Source: an uncultured Oscillospiraceae bacterium
Lineage (GTDB): Bacteria > Bacillota > Clostridia > Oscillospirales > Oscillospiraceae
DNA length: 8,473 nucleotides
NCBI GenBank assembly: GCA_934659475.1
Contig: CAKUHX010000063.1
Location: 1 to 8,473 of the forward strand
Direction of reading: 5' to 3'
Each line of letters begins with the position of its first letter. Within the stretch, counting starts at the first letter, position 1. Both the position numbers and the translations under genes were made by a program. Below are positions 1-8,160 of the stretch, in pieces. Below the pieces are notes generated by a model. That model did not search any database, was not told the DNA's origin, and saw only the letters and a list, made by a program, of their open reading frames with translations.

Positions 1-486
1 GTGTTTGGCTGGTACCTGTGTGAGATGGCCCGCAAGCTGCGCAACGGCGCGGAGATCCCCATGGTCATCCACGAGTTTGAGGACAAGATGAACCGGATGG
101 AGATCATCCTGGGACCCTACAGCCTCAAGCAGATGAAGAAGAGCGGCCGCATCTCTGCCGCCGCCGCTGTCATGGGCGAGCTTATGGGCATCCGGCCCAT
201 CATCACCCTCATCGACGGCAAGACCAAGGTGGAGGGAAAAGTGCGCGGCGACGACAAAGTGGTGCCTGCTATGATCGAGCTGTGCAAGAAGCGCGCCGGG
301 GATGTGGAAGACTTTGATTATATGATCGGTCACACCAACATCCCGCAGGCGGCAGAGCTGGAAAAGGCCTGCAAGAAAGCCTTTGGCAAAGACCCGCTTA
401 TCACCTTTACGCTGGGCGGCGTCGTTTCTGCCAACACCGGCCCCGATACCCTGGCGCTGGTGTATGTGGGCCACGCAAGAGACTAA
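1..486 (+). CDS. DegV family fatty-acid-binding protein (C-terminal part)
   Basis: This is the C-terminal 161 residues of a DegV-family protein. The family binds a fatty acid between two domains, and in Firmicutes members have been linked to presenting exogenous fatty acids to a fatty acid kinase. The recognisable block is residues 41-83: SLKQMKKSGRIS, then a small hydrophobic helix, then MGIRPIITLIDGK and KVRG, which is the family pattern around the lipid pocket. The tail NTGPDTLALVYVG matches the usual C-terminal TGPxxL stretch. Full-length members are about 280 aa, so roughly 120 residues lie upstream of the window. The GTG at position 1 is therefore almost certainly an internal valine codon, not a start. 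The gene ends with TAA just before an inverted-repeat element that can terminate it. The family call is firm; the specific lipid is unknown. Confidence 0.9.
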   Translation: MFGWYLCEMARKLRNGAEIPMVIHEFEDKMNRMEIILGPYSLKQMKKSGRISAAAAVMGELMGIRPIITLIDGKTKVEGKVRGDDKVVPAMIELCKKRAGDVEDFDYMIGHTNIPQAAELEKACKKAFGKDPLITFTLGGVVSANTGPDTLALVYVGHARD

Positions 487-492
487 AAATAC

Positions 493-594
493 GCCCTCTC
501 AGTCTCGCAAATGCTCGACAGCTCCCCCAAAGAGGGAGCCAAGTCTTGCCTCTCCCTTTGGGAGAGGTGCTGAGCAAAGCGAAGCGGAGAGGGC
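493..594. repeat. 102-bp palindromic repeat (MITE/REP-like), doubling as terminator
   Basis: The ends are inverted: gccctctc (493-500) pairs perfectly with gagagggc (587-594), and the imperfect match extends to about 16 bp (493-508 with 579-594). Inside are two more hairpins. One is gctccc/gggagc (521-526 with 534-539); the other is a perfect 8-bp stem cctctccc/gggagagg (549-556 with 560-567) with a TTT loop. Five Ts (595-599) follow the outer stem, so a + strand transcript from the DegV gene would end as at an intrinsic terminator. The sequence resembles a short non-coding repeat I recall as frequent in Faecalibacterium and relatives; that recollection is not verified here. It encodes no protein and carries no transposase. 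No clear target-site duplication is visible. Confidence 0.75.
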
Positions 595-600
595 TTTTTG

Positions 601-629
601 TTGCATTCTCATCATTTTTATGCTATAAT
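601..629 (+). promoter_or_regulatory. Sigma-A promoter of the queT leader
   Basis: The -35 box is TTGCAT (601-606) and the -10 box a perfect TATAAT (624-629), 17 bp apart. A TG dinucleotide at 621-622, one base before the -10, makes it an extended -10 promoter. Transcription would start near 636, giving a leader of about 135 nt that contains the whole riboswitch. It lies immediately after the T-tract of the upstream repeat, so the queT transcript is separate from the DegV gene. Confidence 0.85.
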
Positions 630-660
630 TCTCTCTGTTGTGCCTGATGCACAGCTCCAA

Positions 661-764
661 AGAGCAACTTAGGATTTTAGGCTCCCCGGTGTGTCTCGAA
701 CCACGCCGGGCCAAACCCGCAGGAACTGGCGGTCCCTGCGCGGTCAAAATTCATTCCGCCGGAG
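661..764 (+). promoter_or_regulatory. preQ1-III riboswitch
   Basis: The leader closely resembles, from memory, the class III preQ1 riboswitch whose structure was solved from Faecalibacterium. Visible pairings are: gagc/gctc (662-665 with 681-684); the pseudoknot ggatttt/aaaattc (672-678 with 746-752); a 9-bp arm (685-693 with 702-710) closed by an 8-nt loop; and a second arm cgcagg/cctgcg (718-723 with 735-740). The loop of that second arm contains ctggcgg (726-732), which can pair with 756-762 and so takes up the first two bases of the Shine-Dalgarno GGAG (761-764). This is the expected translational off-switch: bound preQ1 stabilises the fold and hides the ribosome binding site. The gene downstream is a queuosine-precursor transporter, which fits independently. 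Confidence 0.94.
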
Positions 765-770
765 TAGTAT

Positions 771-1292
771 ATGAAAAATAATGTTTCCGTCCGCAAACTG
801 GCCCGCTGCGCGGTGGTGGCAGCCCTGTACGTTGTGCTCTGCATGGCGCTGCAGCCGCTCTCTTACGGTGCCGTGCAGGTGCGTGTGGCCGAGGCTCTCT
901 GCCTGCTGCCCGTGTTTGGCGCAGAGTATATTGCAGGTGTGGTGCTGGGCTGCTTCCTGGCAAACCTGCTGGGCTCCACCATCGTGGATGTCATCCTTGG
1001 CACGCTGGCAACGCTGCTGGCCTGCGTGGTGACCTACAAGCTGCGCAATGTCCGCATCGGCGGGCTGGCAATCCCGGCCTCGCTGCCTCCGGTGGCGTTC
1101 AATGCCGTCATCATCGGCATTGAGATCGCGGTGCTCTTCCCGGAGCCGGGCTCCTCGGCTCCGCTCTGGCTGGCCTGCGTGTCCAACGGCATCTCGGTGG
1201 GCATCGGCGAGCTCATCAGCTGTACCGTGCTGGGTGTGCTGCTGGTGAAGATCATTGAATCCAACACCGCCCTGAAAAAGATTTTTGAGTAA
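771..1292 (+). CDS. queT: QueT family queuosine-precursor transporter
   Basis: This is a 173-aa integral membrane protein of the QueT family (DUF988/COG4708), the substrate-binding S component of an ECF-type importer for preQ1, queuine or a related queuosine precursor. About five hydrophobic helices are visible, near residues 8-32, 42-66, 69-88, 97-122 and 132-160. The conserved segment VQVRVAEALCLLPVFG (36-50), the GCFLANLLGS stretch (60-69) and a late GELIS (146-150) are family hallmarks. The start is fixed by GGAG at 761-764, six bases before the ATG, and this site is the one the preQ1-III riboswitch sequesters. No ECF energising module (EcfA/A'/T) is encoded here, so it would share the cell's general module. 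The HAD phosphatase gene follows after 22 bp, probably on the same mRNA. The exact substrate (preQ1, preQ0, queuine or queuosine) cannot be told from sequence. Confidence 0.93.
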   Translation: MKNNVSVRKLARCAVVAALYVVLCMALQPLSYGAVQVRVAEALCLLPVFGAEYIAGVVLGCFLANLLGSTIVDVILGTLATLLACVVTYKLRNVRIGGLAIPASLPPVAFNAVIIGIEIAVLFPEPGSSAPLWLACVSNGISVGIGELISCTVLGVLLVKIIESNTALKKIFE

Positions 1293-1314
1293 GCCCTCAC
1301 AAAAGGAGGAAGCC

Positions 1315-1968
1315 ATGCAGCCAAACGGAATCATCTTCTGGGACTGGAACGGGACCCTGCTGGACGATGTGGATTTCACCCACGGGTGCCTGAACTGGAT
1401 GCTGGAAACGCACGGCTACCCCCAGCGGTATGACCTTGCCGAATACCGGGAGATCTTTGGTTTCCCCATTGAGGAATATTACCTCCGCGCCGGGTTTGAT
1501 TTTGCCCGACACCCCTACCCGGAGCTGGCTGCCCGGTTTATGGAGCACTATAACGCCGGAGTCGAGCGGCATTGCCCTGCCATGGCAAACGCCGCCGCCA
1601 CGCTGGCAGAGCTCCAGCGCCGGGGCTGGCAGCAGGCTGTGCTTTCCGCCTCCCGCCGCGATTACCTGATCGAGCAGGTACGCGCGCGGGGTCTTGAGGA
1701 CTATTTTACCGAGTTGCTCGGTCTTCAGGACATTTACGGCGTGAGCAAGGTGCAGGTGGGCAAAGACTGGCTCCGGAACAGCGGGGTGGACCCTGCCGCC
1801 TGCGTGATGGTGGGGGATACCACCCACGATGCCGAGGTGGCGGCTGCCATGGGGACAAAATGCGTCCTCTGCACCAGCGGGCATCAGTCCCGCGCCCGGC
1901 TGGAGGCCGTGTGCGCCCATGTCATCGACGACATAAGCCAGCTGCCCGGGGTGCTGGAAACCCTTTAA
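1315..1968 (+). CDS. HAD family hydrolase (phosphoglycolate phosphatase-like)
   Basis: This is a 217-aa haloacid dehalogenase-superfamily phosphatase of the Gph/PGP-like group, cytosolic. Motif I is FWDWNGTLLDD with the nucleophile Asp at D10. Motif II is the LSAS stretch with S111, the motif III lysine is likely K145 or K150, and motif IV is VGDTTHDAE with D168 and D172. An alpha-helical cap is inserted after motif I (about residues 17-85). The usual general-acid Asp two residues after the nucleophile is Asn here (N12), a variant that also occurs in other DxNGT HAD proteins. The ATG at 1315 is chosen over the ATG at 1285 because aggagg (1304-1309) sits five bases before it and because 1285 lies inside queT. 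It follows queT by 22 bp with no terminator between, so it is probably under the same preQ1 riboswitch transcript. The substrate is unknown; a role in queuosine salvage is only a guess. Confidence 0.88.
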   Translation: MQPNGIIFWDWNGTLLDDVDFTHGCLNWMLETHGYPQRYDLAEYREIFGFPIEEYYLRAGFDFARHPYPELAARFMEHYNAGVERHCPAMANAAATLAELQRRGWQQAVLSASRRDYLIEQVRARGLEDYFTELLGLQDIYGVSKVQVGKDWLRNSGVDPAACVMVGDTTHDAEVAAAMGTKCVLCTSGHQSRARLEAVCAHVIDDISQLPGVLETL

Positions 1969-1988
1969 AAAACAGAAGACAAAAACCG

Positions 1989-2032
1989 ACAGCGTCCGCG
2001 CTTTGCAAAGAGTACGGGCGCTGTTTTGTTTT
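1989..2032 (+). terminator. Intrinsic terminator of queT-HAD operon
   Basis: A 10-bp stem, acagcgtccg/cgggcgctgt (1989-1998 with 2015-2024, one T-G wobble), encloses a loop that itself contains ctttgcaaag (2001-2010). The T-rich run ttttgtttt (2024-2032) follows directly. It lies 20 bp after the HAD stop codon and separates this operon from secA. Confidence 0.8.
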
Positions 2033-2116
2033 GGAAAAGATGCGGCAAAGAGACGCCGATGGGAATGATTTTACAGAAAGTTCATTCAAAACACCGGAAA
2101 AACAGGGGAGTTGGAT

Positions 2117-2145
2117 TTGACGGCTCTGCGGGTTTGGTGTATCAT
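2117..2145 (+). promoter_or_regulatory. Probable secA promoter
   Basis: TTGACG (2117-2122) and TATCAT (2140-2145) are separated by exactly 17 bp, a good sigma-A match. Transcription would start near 2152, giving a leader of about 60 nt before the secA ATG. The stretch 2033-2116 upstream shows nothing convincing. The secA Shine-Dalgarno is gaggtg (2202-2207), six bases before the ATG. Confidence 0.65.
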
Positions 2146-2169
2146 ATATCTGTATGTTAGTTTTCCGCG

Positions 2170-2194
2170 CGGGCAGGCTTCTGCCCGGATTTTT
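2170..2194 (+). terminator. Terminator-like hairpin in the secA leader (possible attenuator)
   Basis: A perfect 7-bp GC-rich stem, cgggcag/ctgcccg (2170-2176 with 2181-2187), has a 4-nt loop (gctt) and is followed after two bases by five Ts (2190-2194). It sits between the predicted secA promoter and the secA ribosome binding site. It is therefore in the position of a leader attenuator rather than a gene-end terminator. The T-tract is short and I see no clear competing antiterminator pairing, so constitutive partial termination or a simple stabilising hairpin are also possible. Confidence 0.5.
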
Positions 2195-2213
2195 GATAGA
2201 TGAGGTGTGATCA

Positions 2214-4979
<2,766 letters not shown>

Positions 4980-5037
4980 GACAAAAGCAGAAACAGCGGC
5001 CCCGGCTGTGCCCAATGCCATCCAATGAAGGAAAACC

Positions 5038-5142
5038 TGTCATTCCGAGGCAGTGACCGATGTCACTGCCGTGGGGATCTGTATCTGAAACGTTGAAAAA
5101 AGCGGATTGCCGCACCAGTCTGCGGACTGGCTCGCAATGACA
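5038..5142. repeat. 105-bp palindromic repeat (MITE/REP-like), second family
   Basis: The ends tgtcattccgag (5038-5049) and ctcgcaatgaca (5131-5142) are inverted repeats of 12 bp with one mismatch. Inside are a 9-bp hairpin ggcagtgac/gtcactgcc (5049-5057 with 5062-5070) and a 6-bp hairpin ccagtc/gactgg (5115-5120 with 5125-5130). It fills about half of the 218-bp gap between secA and ppa. It has no coding capacity and no T-tract, so it is not an ordinary terminator. Elements with tgtcatt...aatgaca ends and a gcggactgg core are, as I recall, dispersed in many gut Clostridia genomes. It shares no evident sequence with the repeat at 493-594. The rest of the gap (4980-5037 and 5143-5183) shows nothing I can name. 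Confidence 0.7.
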
Positions 5143-5197
5143 AAGTCCCTGACTGAATGACATTGGGTCCGTGCCGGGGCAAAGAGGAGGATATGAT

Positions 5198-5728
5198 ATG
5201 AATCTATGGCATGATGTGGCCCCGGGGCGGGTGCGGGCAGAGGATTTTCTGGCCGTGATCGAGATCGAGAAGGGCTCTAAAAACAAGTATGAGATGGATA
5301 AGGAGACGGGGGCCCTGCGCCTGGACCGCATCCTCTATACCTCTACCCACTACCCCGCCAACTACGGCTTCATCCCCCGCACCTGGGCGGACGACGGCGA
5401 CCCGCTGGATGTGCTGGTGCTGTGCTCCGAGTGCATCCGCCCCATGAGCCTGGTGGAGTGCTACCCCATCGGCGTGATCTCCATGGAGGACGGTGGCGCC
5501 CTGGACGAGAAGATCATCGCTATCCCCTTCCAGGACCCCACCTACAACAGCTATCAGGACATCACCCAGCTGCCCGACCATGTGGCCAACGAGATCCGGC
5601 ACTTCTTCCGGGTGTATAAGAGCCTGGAGGGGAAGGAGACCGTGGTCAGCGATGTGCTGCCCCGGGAAGAGGCGGTGAAGGTGATCAAAAAGTGCCAGAA
5701 CGCCTACATCGAGAAATACTGCATTTGA
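5198..5728 (+). CDS. ppa: Family I inorganic pyrophosphatase
   Basis: This cytosolic enzyme hydrolyses pyrophosphate to two phosphates, pulling biosynthetic reactions forward. The 176-aa product has the same length as the E. coli enzyme and aligns with it over the active site: K30 and E32 (KYE), R44 (LDR), Y56 in HYPANYG, the signature DGDPLD (66-71) with three metal-binding aspartates, D98 and D103 with K105 (DGGALDEK), and Y140-K141. The start at 5198 is chosen because gaggagg (5184-5190) lies seven bases before it; the longer in-frame ATG at 5171 has no such site and would begin before the Shine-Dalgarno. The flavodoxin-family gene follows after 19 bp. I see no clear promoter between secA and this gene, so it may be read from secA or from a weak promoter hidden in or after the repeat. 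Confidence 0.95.
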   Translation: MNLWHDVAPGRVRAEDFLAVIEIEKGSKNKYEMDKETGALRLDRILYTSTHYPANYGFIPRTWADDGDPLDVLVLCSECIRPMSLVECYPIGVISMEDGGALDEKIIAIPFQDPTYNSYQDITQLPDHVANEIRHFFRVYKSLEGKETVVSDVLPREEAVKVIKKCQNAYIEKYCI

Positions 5729-5747
5729 ATACAAGGGAGGGATCTGT

Positions 5748-6260
5748 ATGGCAGTCCTGATCGCATATTATTCCCGGGCGGGGGAGAACTACTTTGGCGG
5801 CGCGATGCGCACGATCCAAAAGGGCAACACCGCCAAAGCGGCGGAGCAGCTGGCGGAGCTGACCGGCGGAGACCTGTTCGAGATCCGGCAGAAGGTGCCC
5901 TACTCCCAGGGCTACCGGGCCTGTGTGGACGAGGTAAAGAGGGACTTTCGGGACAACGCCCGGCCGGAGCTGGCCCAGCTGCCCGGCGACCTGAGCAAAT
6001 ATGACCGGATCTATCTGGGTTATCCCAACTACTGCGGCACCATGCCCATGGCGGTGTACACCTTTTTGGAGCAGGGGGACTTCTCCGGCAAGACCATCTG
6101 CCCCTTCTGCACCCACGAGGGCAGCGGACTGTGCCGCACGGAGCGGGAGATCGCCGCTGCGGCCAAGGGCGCGGCGGTGACAGAGGGGCTTGCGATCCAC
6201 GGCAGCCATGTGGACGAGGCCGGTCCCGCCCTGAAGAACTGGGTGAAAAAGCTGGGCTGA
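5748..6260 (+). CDS. Flavodoxin family protein
   Basis: This 170-aa protein is of the flavodoxin-like (Flavodoxin_4-type) fold, expected to bind FMN and carry electrons or reduce small substrates in the cytosol. The start YYSRAGENYFGG (7-18) followed by GNT (26-28) is the split phosphate-binding loop typical of this group, in which an extra segment separates SRxG from GNT. The YDRIYLGYPNYCGTMP stretch (85-100) is the isoalloxazine-contacting loop, and PFCTHEGSG (119-127) is the second FMN loop. It uses gggagg (5735-5740) seven bases before the ATG and is almost surely co-transcribed with ppa. It ends just before a strong bidirectional terminator. The redox partner cannot be inferred from the neighbours. 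Confidence 0.87.
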   Translation: MAVLIAYYSRAGENYFGGAMRTIQKGNTAKAAEQLAELTGGDLFEIRQKVPYSQGYRACVDEVKRDFRDNARPELAQLPGDLSKYDRIYLGYPNYCGTMPMAVYTFLEQGDFSGKTICPFCTHEGSGLCRTEREIAAAAKGAAVTEGLAIHGSHVDEAGPALKNWVKKLG

Positions 6261-6272
6261 GCGATCCAAACA

Positions 6273-6314
6273 AAAAACTCCCCCGCGCGGCGAATACCGT
6301 GCGGGGGAGTTTTT
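6273..6314. terminator. Bidirectional intrinsic terminator
   Basis: An 18-bp stem with one G-T wobble (6273-6290 paired with 6297-6314) has a 6-nt loop, cgaata. The left arm begins with an A-run and the right arm ends with TTTTT, so the same hairpin works on both strands. It lies 12 bp after the flavodoxin gene and 14 bp from the stop of the convergent NlpC/P60 gene, and serves both. Confidence 0.93.
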
Positions 6315-6328
6315 ACGGTCCAGATAGG

Positions 6329-7378
6329 TCACACGATGCGCCGGGCGCCAACAAAACCGGTCTTGTAGTAAGAGGTGTTGATGTCGCTGACGATCACGCC
6401 CACAGAGGAGGAGGAGGCGTGGACGAACTGGTCGTTGCCGATGTAGATGCCCACATGGGAGGCGCGGCTGGCGCTGGAGCCGGCCTTCTTGAACATGACC
6501 AGATCGCCGGGCTGAAGCTCGCTGCGGGAAACGGATGTACCGTTGTCCAGCTGGGCGGAGGCGGTGCGGTTCAGGGTGTAGCCGAACTGCTTATAGACGT
6601 ATTTGGTCAGGCCGGAGCAGTCGAAGGCGCTGGGGCCGGAGGCACCATAGCGGTATTTGCAGCCCACGAATTGCAGGGCATATTCGGCGATCTCGCTGCC
6701 CAGGTCGTTCTGGGCGGCCTCGCTGGCCTCGGCAATGCGGACATAGTCGCCAGAGACGTAGCCGTTCTCGATCTTGTACCAACCATTCTCCTGGCCATAG
6801 GTCTCTACCACGCGGCCGGAGCGCAGGCTGCCCACTTTGTCATAGCTGGAGCCGGGGCCGGAGCGGATGTTCAGGGGGCCCTCCACCACCTTGATATAGG
6901 TGATGCTGGCGGACTGGCTGTCCAGCGTGACATACTGGGCGGAGACGTAGCCCGCCAGATCGCCGCCGATCACCTGATACCAGCCGTCCTCGCTGGAGAG
7001 GATCTCCACCTCGGTCCCCTTGGCCAGCTGGCCCACCTTCGTACCGTCGGTGCCGGGGGCGGAGCGCACGTTCAGGGGGCCGGCGTTCACCTTGCCGGTG
7101 ACGGTGGTGGGCTCGACATACTCGCTGGACACAAAGCCCGCGGCGGCCTGATAGGAGATCTCCAGCCAGCCGTTGCCCAGATCGGACAGGATCTCTACTG
7201 TGGTGCCCTTTTCCAGCAGGCCCAGCGAGGCGCTGTCAGCGCTGCTGGCCTGGCGCACGTGCAGACCGCTCTCGGCGGTGACGACGCCGTTGGAAGCGGC
7301 CAGGGCGGGGGTGAACAGCATGGCGGCGGACAGCAGAAGGGCCGCTGCGCGGGCCCCTGCGGATCGGTGAAAATTCAT
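6329..7378 (-). CDS. Secreted SH3b-NlpC/P60 peptidoglycan endopeptidase
   Basis: This 349-aa exported cell-wall hydrolase is expected to cut peptide stems of peptidoglycan. A Sec signal peptide is clear: RSAGAR, a hydrophobic core (11-22), and a likely cleavage after ALA at 27. Three bacterial SH3 repeats follow at about 30-90, 92-151 and 160-215, each with the L(H/N)(V/I)R motif and a GWxxx...GxVSxxYV end; they bind the wall. The catalytic NlpC/P60 domain spans about 228-349 with Cys254 in FDCSG, His308 in SHVGIYIG and His320 in FVHAS. The start has ggagg nine bases upstream (complement of 7388-7392). It is separated by 51 bp from the small upstream gene on the same strand, with no promoter visible between, so both probably share a transcript. 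As a Sec substrate it depends on SecA. Confidence 0.95.
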   Translation of the reverse strand: MNFHRSAGARAAALLLSAAMLFTPALAASNGVVTAESGLHVRQASSADSASLGLLEKGTTVEILSDLGNGWLEISYQAAAGFVSSEYVEPTTVTGKVNAGPLNVRSAPGTDGTKVGQLAKGTEVEILSSEDGWYQVIGGDLAGYVSAQYVTLDSQSASITYIKVVEGPLNIRSGPGSSYDKVGSLRSGRVVETYGQENGWYKIENGYVSGDYVRIAEASEAAQNDLGSEIAEYALQFVGCKYRYGASGPSAFDCSGLTKYVYKQFGYTLNRTASAQLDNGTSVSRSELQPGDLVMFKKAGSSASRASHVGIYIGNDQFVHASSSSVGVIVSDINTSYYKTGFVGARRIV

Positions 7379-7429
7379 AGGTAGATTCCTCCAGCATCTC
7401 TGTTTGGCGGGAAGGGACGGGGAGAGAGG

Positions 7430-7726
7430 TCAGCCCTTCTCCTGAAAGCGGTCCAGCCAGATACAGGCCAGATCCAGAGCGTCGAACAGGCTGTCCTTGG
7501 GCTTCTCCGTGCTCTTGACCATGCGGTCGCGGCCCTTCAGGTCGGGATCGGTGAGCTGCAGCTGGACGGAGACCTTGCTGGACATGGGCAGGCCGTTCAT
7601 ATCCTGGGCGGCTTGGACCTGCAGCACGGCTATATATTTCTCGGCCATGGTGCCGTAGTAGATCAGGTTATCCTTGCGGCGAAGGGCGCGGCCCTTATAG
7701 GTAAGGGGGATGGATCGTGCGGACAT
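7430..7726 (-). CDS. Conserved small protein of unknown function (98 aa)
   Basis: I recognise the pattern as a conserved hypothetical protein of Oscillospiraceae but know no function. It starts ARSIPLTYKGRALRRKDN, basic and conserved-looking, followed by IYYGTMAEKYIAVLQV, SVQLQLTDPDLKGRDR and a C-terminal helix with DALDLACIWLDRF. The pattern suggests a small alpha/beta protein with one beta-sheet and a final helix. There is no signal peptide, membrane segment, Cys pair or known catalytic motif. It is certainly expressed-looking: AGGAGG (complement of 7734-7739) stands seven bases before the ATG, behind a near-perfect promoter. The NlpC/P60 gene lies 51 bp downstream on the same strand. Confidence 0.85.
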   Translation of the reverse strand: MSARSIPLTYKGRALRRKDNLIYYGTMAEKYIAVLQVQAAQDMNGLPMSSKVSVQLQLTDPDLKGRDRMVKSTEKPKDSLFDALDLACIWLDRFQEKG

Positions 7727-7773
7727 ATAAGTTCCTCCTAAGGCGGTTCACATAAATTTGAAGTTGTAACCGA

Positions 7774-7802
7774 ATTGTAACATATTTGCGTGGGCATGTC
7801 AA
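7774..7802 (-). promoter_or_regulatory. Strong sigma-A promoter for the 98-aa gene and NlpC/P60 gene
   Basis: Read on the minus strand: TTGACA (complement of 7797-7802), 17-bp spacer, TACAAT (complement of 7774-7779), with TG one base before the -10 (extended -10). Transcription would start near 7767, about 40 nt before the 98-aa ORF. Confidence 0.9.
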
Positions 7803-7885
7803 ATAAAGTTGGGGAGAAAAATTGGCAGGGGGCGGAGAAGGTTTTTTCCTGAAAAAAGAAAAAACCGGCCGGGCCGGAAAGATAC

Positions 7886-7914
7886 TTGACATAAAAACAG
7901 TGCCGTGGTACAAT
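7886..7914 (+). promoter_or_regulatory. Strong sigma-A promoter of rpoB
   Basis: TTGACA (7886-7891), 17-bp spacer and TACAAT (7909-7914), with TG at 7906-7907 giving an extended -10. It has the same boxes as the divergent promoter 84 bp away. Transcription would start near 7921, leaving about 240 nt before the rpoB ATG. Between the two promoters lie only A/G-rich sequence and two small inverted repeats (ggtttttt/aaaaaacc at 7840-7866 and ccggcc/ggccgg at 7865-7877) of unclear role. Confidence 0.92.
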
Positions 7915-7920
7915 AAAATG

Positions 7921-8160
7921 CTTTCATATCCCTATAGAAAAGAGCGCAGTCCCCCACGCTCTGTTCGTAGGATACCACAGCCCGGCGGGAAACACAAGAG
8001 AAGTTCCTGCGAAACTTACAACTGCGCCGGGCGTGCGCAAAATCCCAACGCCGAAAAATTTGTAGGAATCCACAAAGGATCGGGCGGGACAGGTCGTTCC
8101 GGGGGAGAAAAATGTTGATCCACTCATTCAGAACAGAGGAAAGTGAGCTGATTTTTTAGA
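7921..8160 (+). promoter_or_regulatory. Long, possibly structured rpoB leader RNA
   Basis: This stretch lies between the rpoB promoter and the rpoB ATG. By eye several helices can form in order: tatcc-c-ta/taggata with a bulged C (7927-7934 with 7968-7974) enclosing agagcg/cgctct (7941-7946 with 7957-7962); a perfect 8-bp stem gcccggcg/cgccgggc (7980-7987 with 8025-8032) enclosing aagtt/aactt (8001-8005 with 8013-8017); and ggatc/gatcc (8077-8081 with 8117-8121) enclosing cggga/ttccg (8085-8089 with 8097-8101). I do not recognise a known riboswitch or ribosomal-protein leader in it, although autogenous leaders are common for the neighbouring rplJL-rpoBC genes in other bacteria. A short ORF occupies the last 49 nt. 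No terminator is evident except a six-T run at 8152-8157 behind only weak pairing. Confidence 0.45.
8112..8159 (+). CDS. Candidate 15-aa leader peptide coupled to rpoB
   Basis: A 15-codon ORF ([15 protein letters not shown], stop TAG at 8157-8159) has a strong Shine-Dalgarno gggggag (8101-8107) four bases before its ATG. Its stop codon ends one base before the rpoB ATG (TAG-A-ATG). The rpoB start itself has no purine-rich site within the usual 5-10 bases; the nearest, agagga (8135-8140), is 20 bases away and inside this ORF. This is the layout expected for termination-reinitiation coupling. Alternatives: the ORF is chance, or one T too many in the six-T run (8152-8157) hides an N-terminal extension of RpoB, because removing one T joins the two frames. 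No function can be read from the peptide itself. Confidence 0.45.
   Translation: MLIHSFRTEESELIF

Noticed and set aside
1..3. GTG as a true start of a 161-aa protein
   Set aside because: DegV proteins are about 280 aa, and the missing N-terminal domain plus the window edge indicate that this is an internal codon.
744..1379. 211-codon minus-strand frame over queT
   Set aside because: It runs antisense through the riboswitch-controlled queT gene; His/Gln-rich composition and lack of start signals mark it as a shadow.
2040..2120. 26-codon ORF upstream of secA (SecM-like leader peptide?)
   Set aside because: It has no ribosome binding site, lies just after a terminator and ends upstream of the secA promoter boxes, with no arrest-like motif.
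6131..7384. 417-codon + strand frame across the flavodoxin end and the NlpC/P60 gene
   Set aside because: It crosses a strong bidirectional terminator, is Gly/Ala-rich with no domains, and is antisense to a clear NlpC/P60 protein with signal peptide and catalytic triad.
7840..7877. A/T hairpin plus ccggccgggccgg palindrome as a terminator or operator
   Set aside because: No T-tract follows in either direction at the right place and the GC palindrome has almost no loop; it may bind a protein but nothing supports a specific call.
7822..8118. 98-codon + strand frame in the rpoB upstream region
   Set aside because: It starts upstream of the rpoB promoter, would be translated from no visible transcript start, and has a low-complexity, basic sequence without a recognisable domain.
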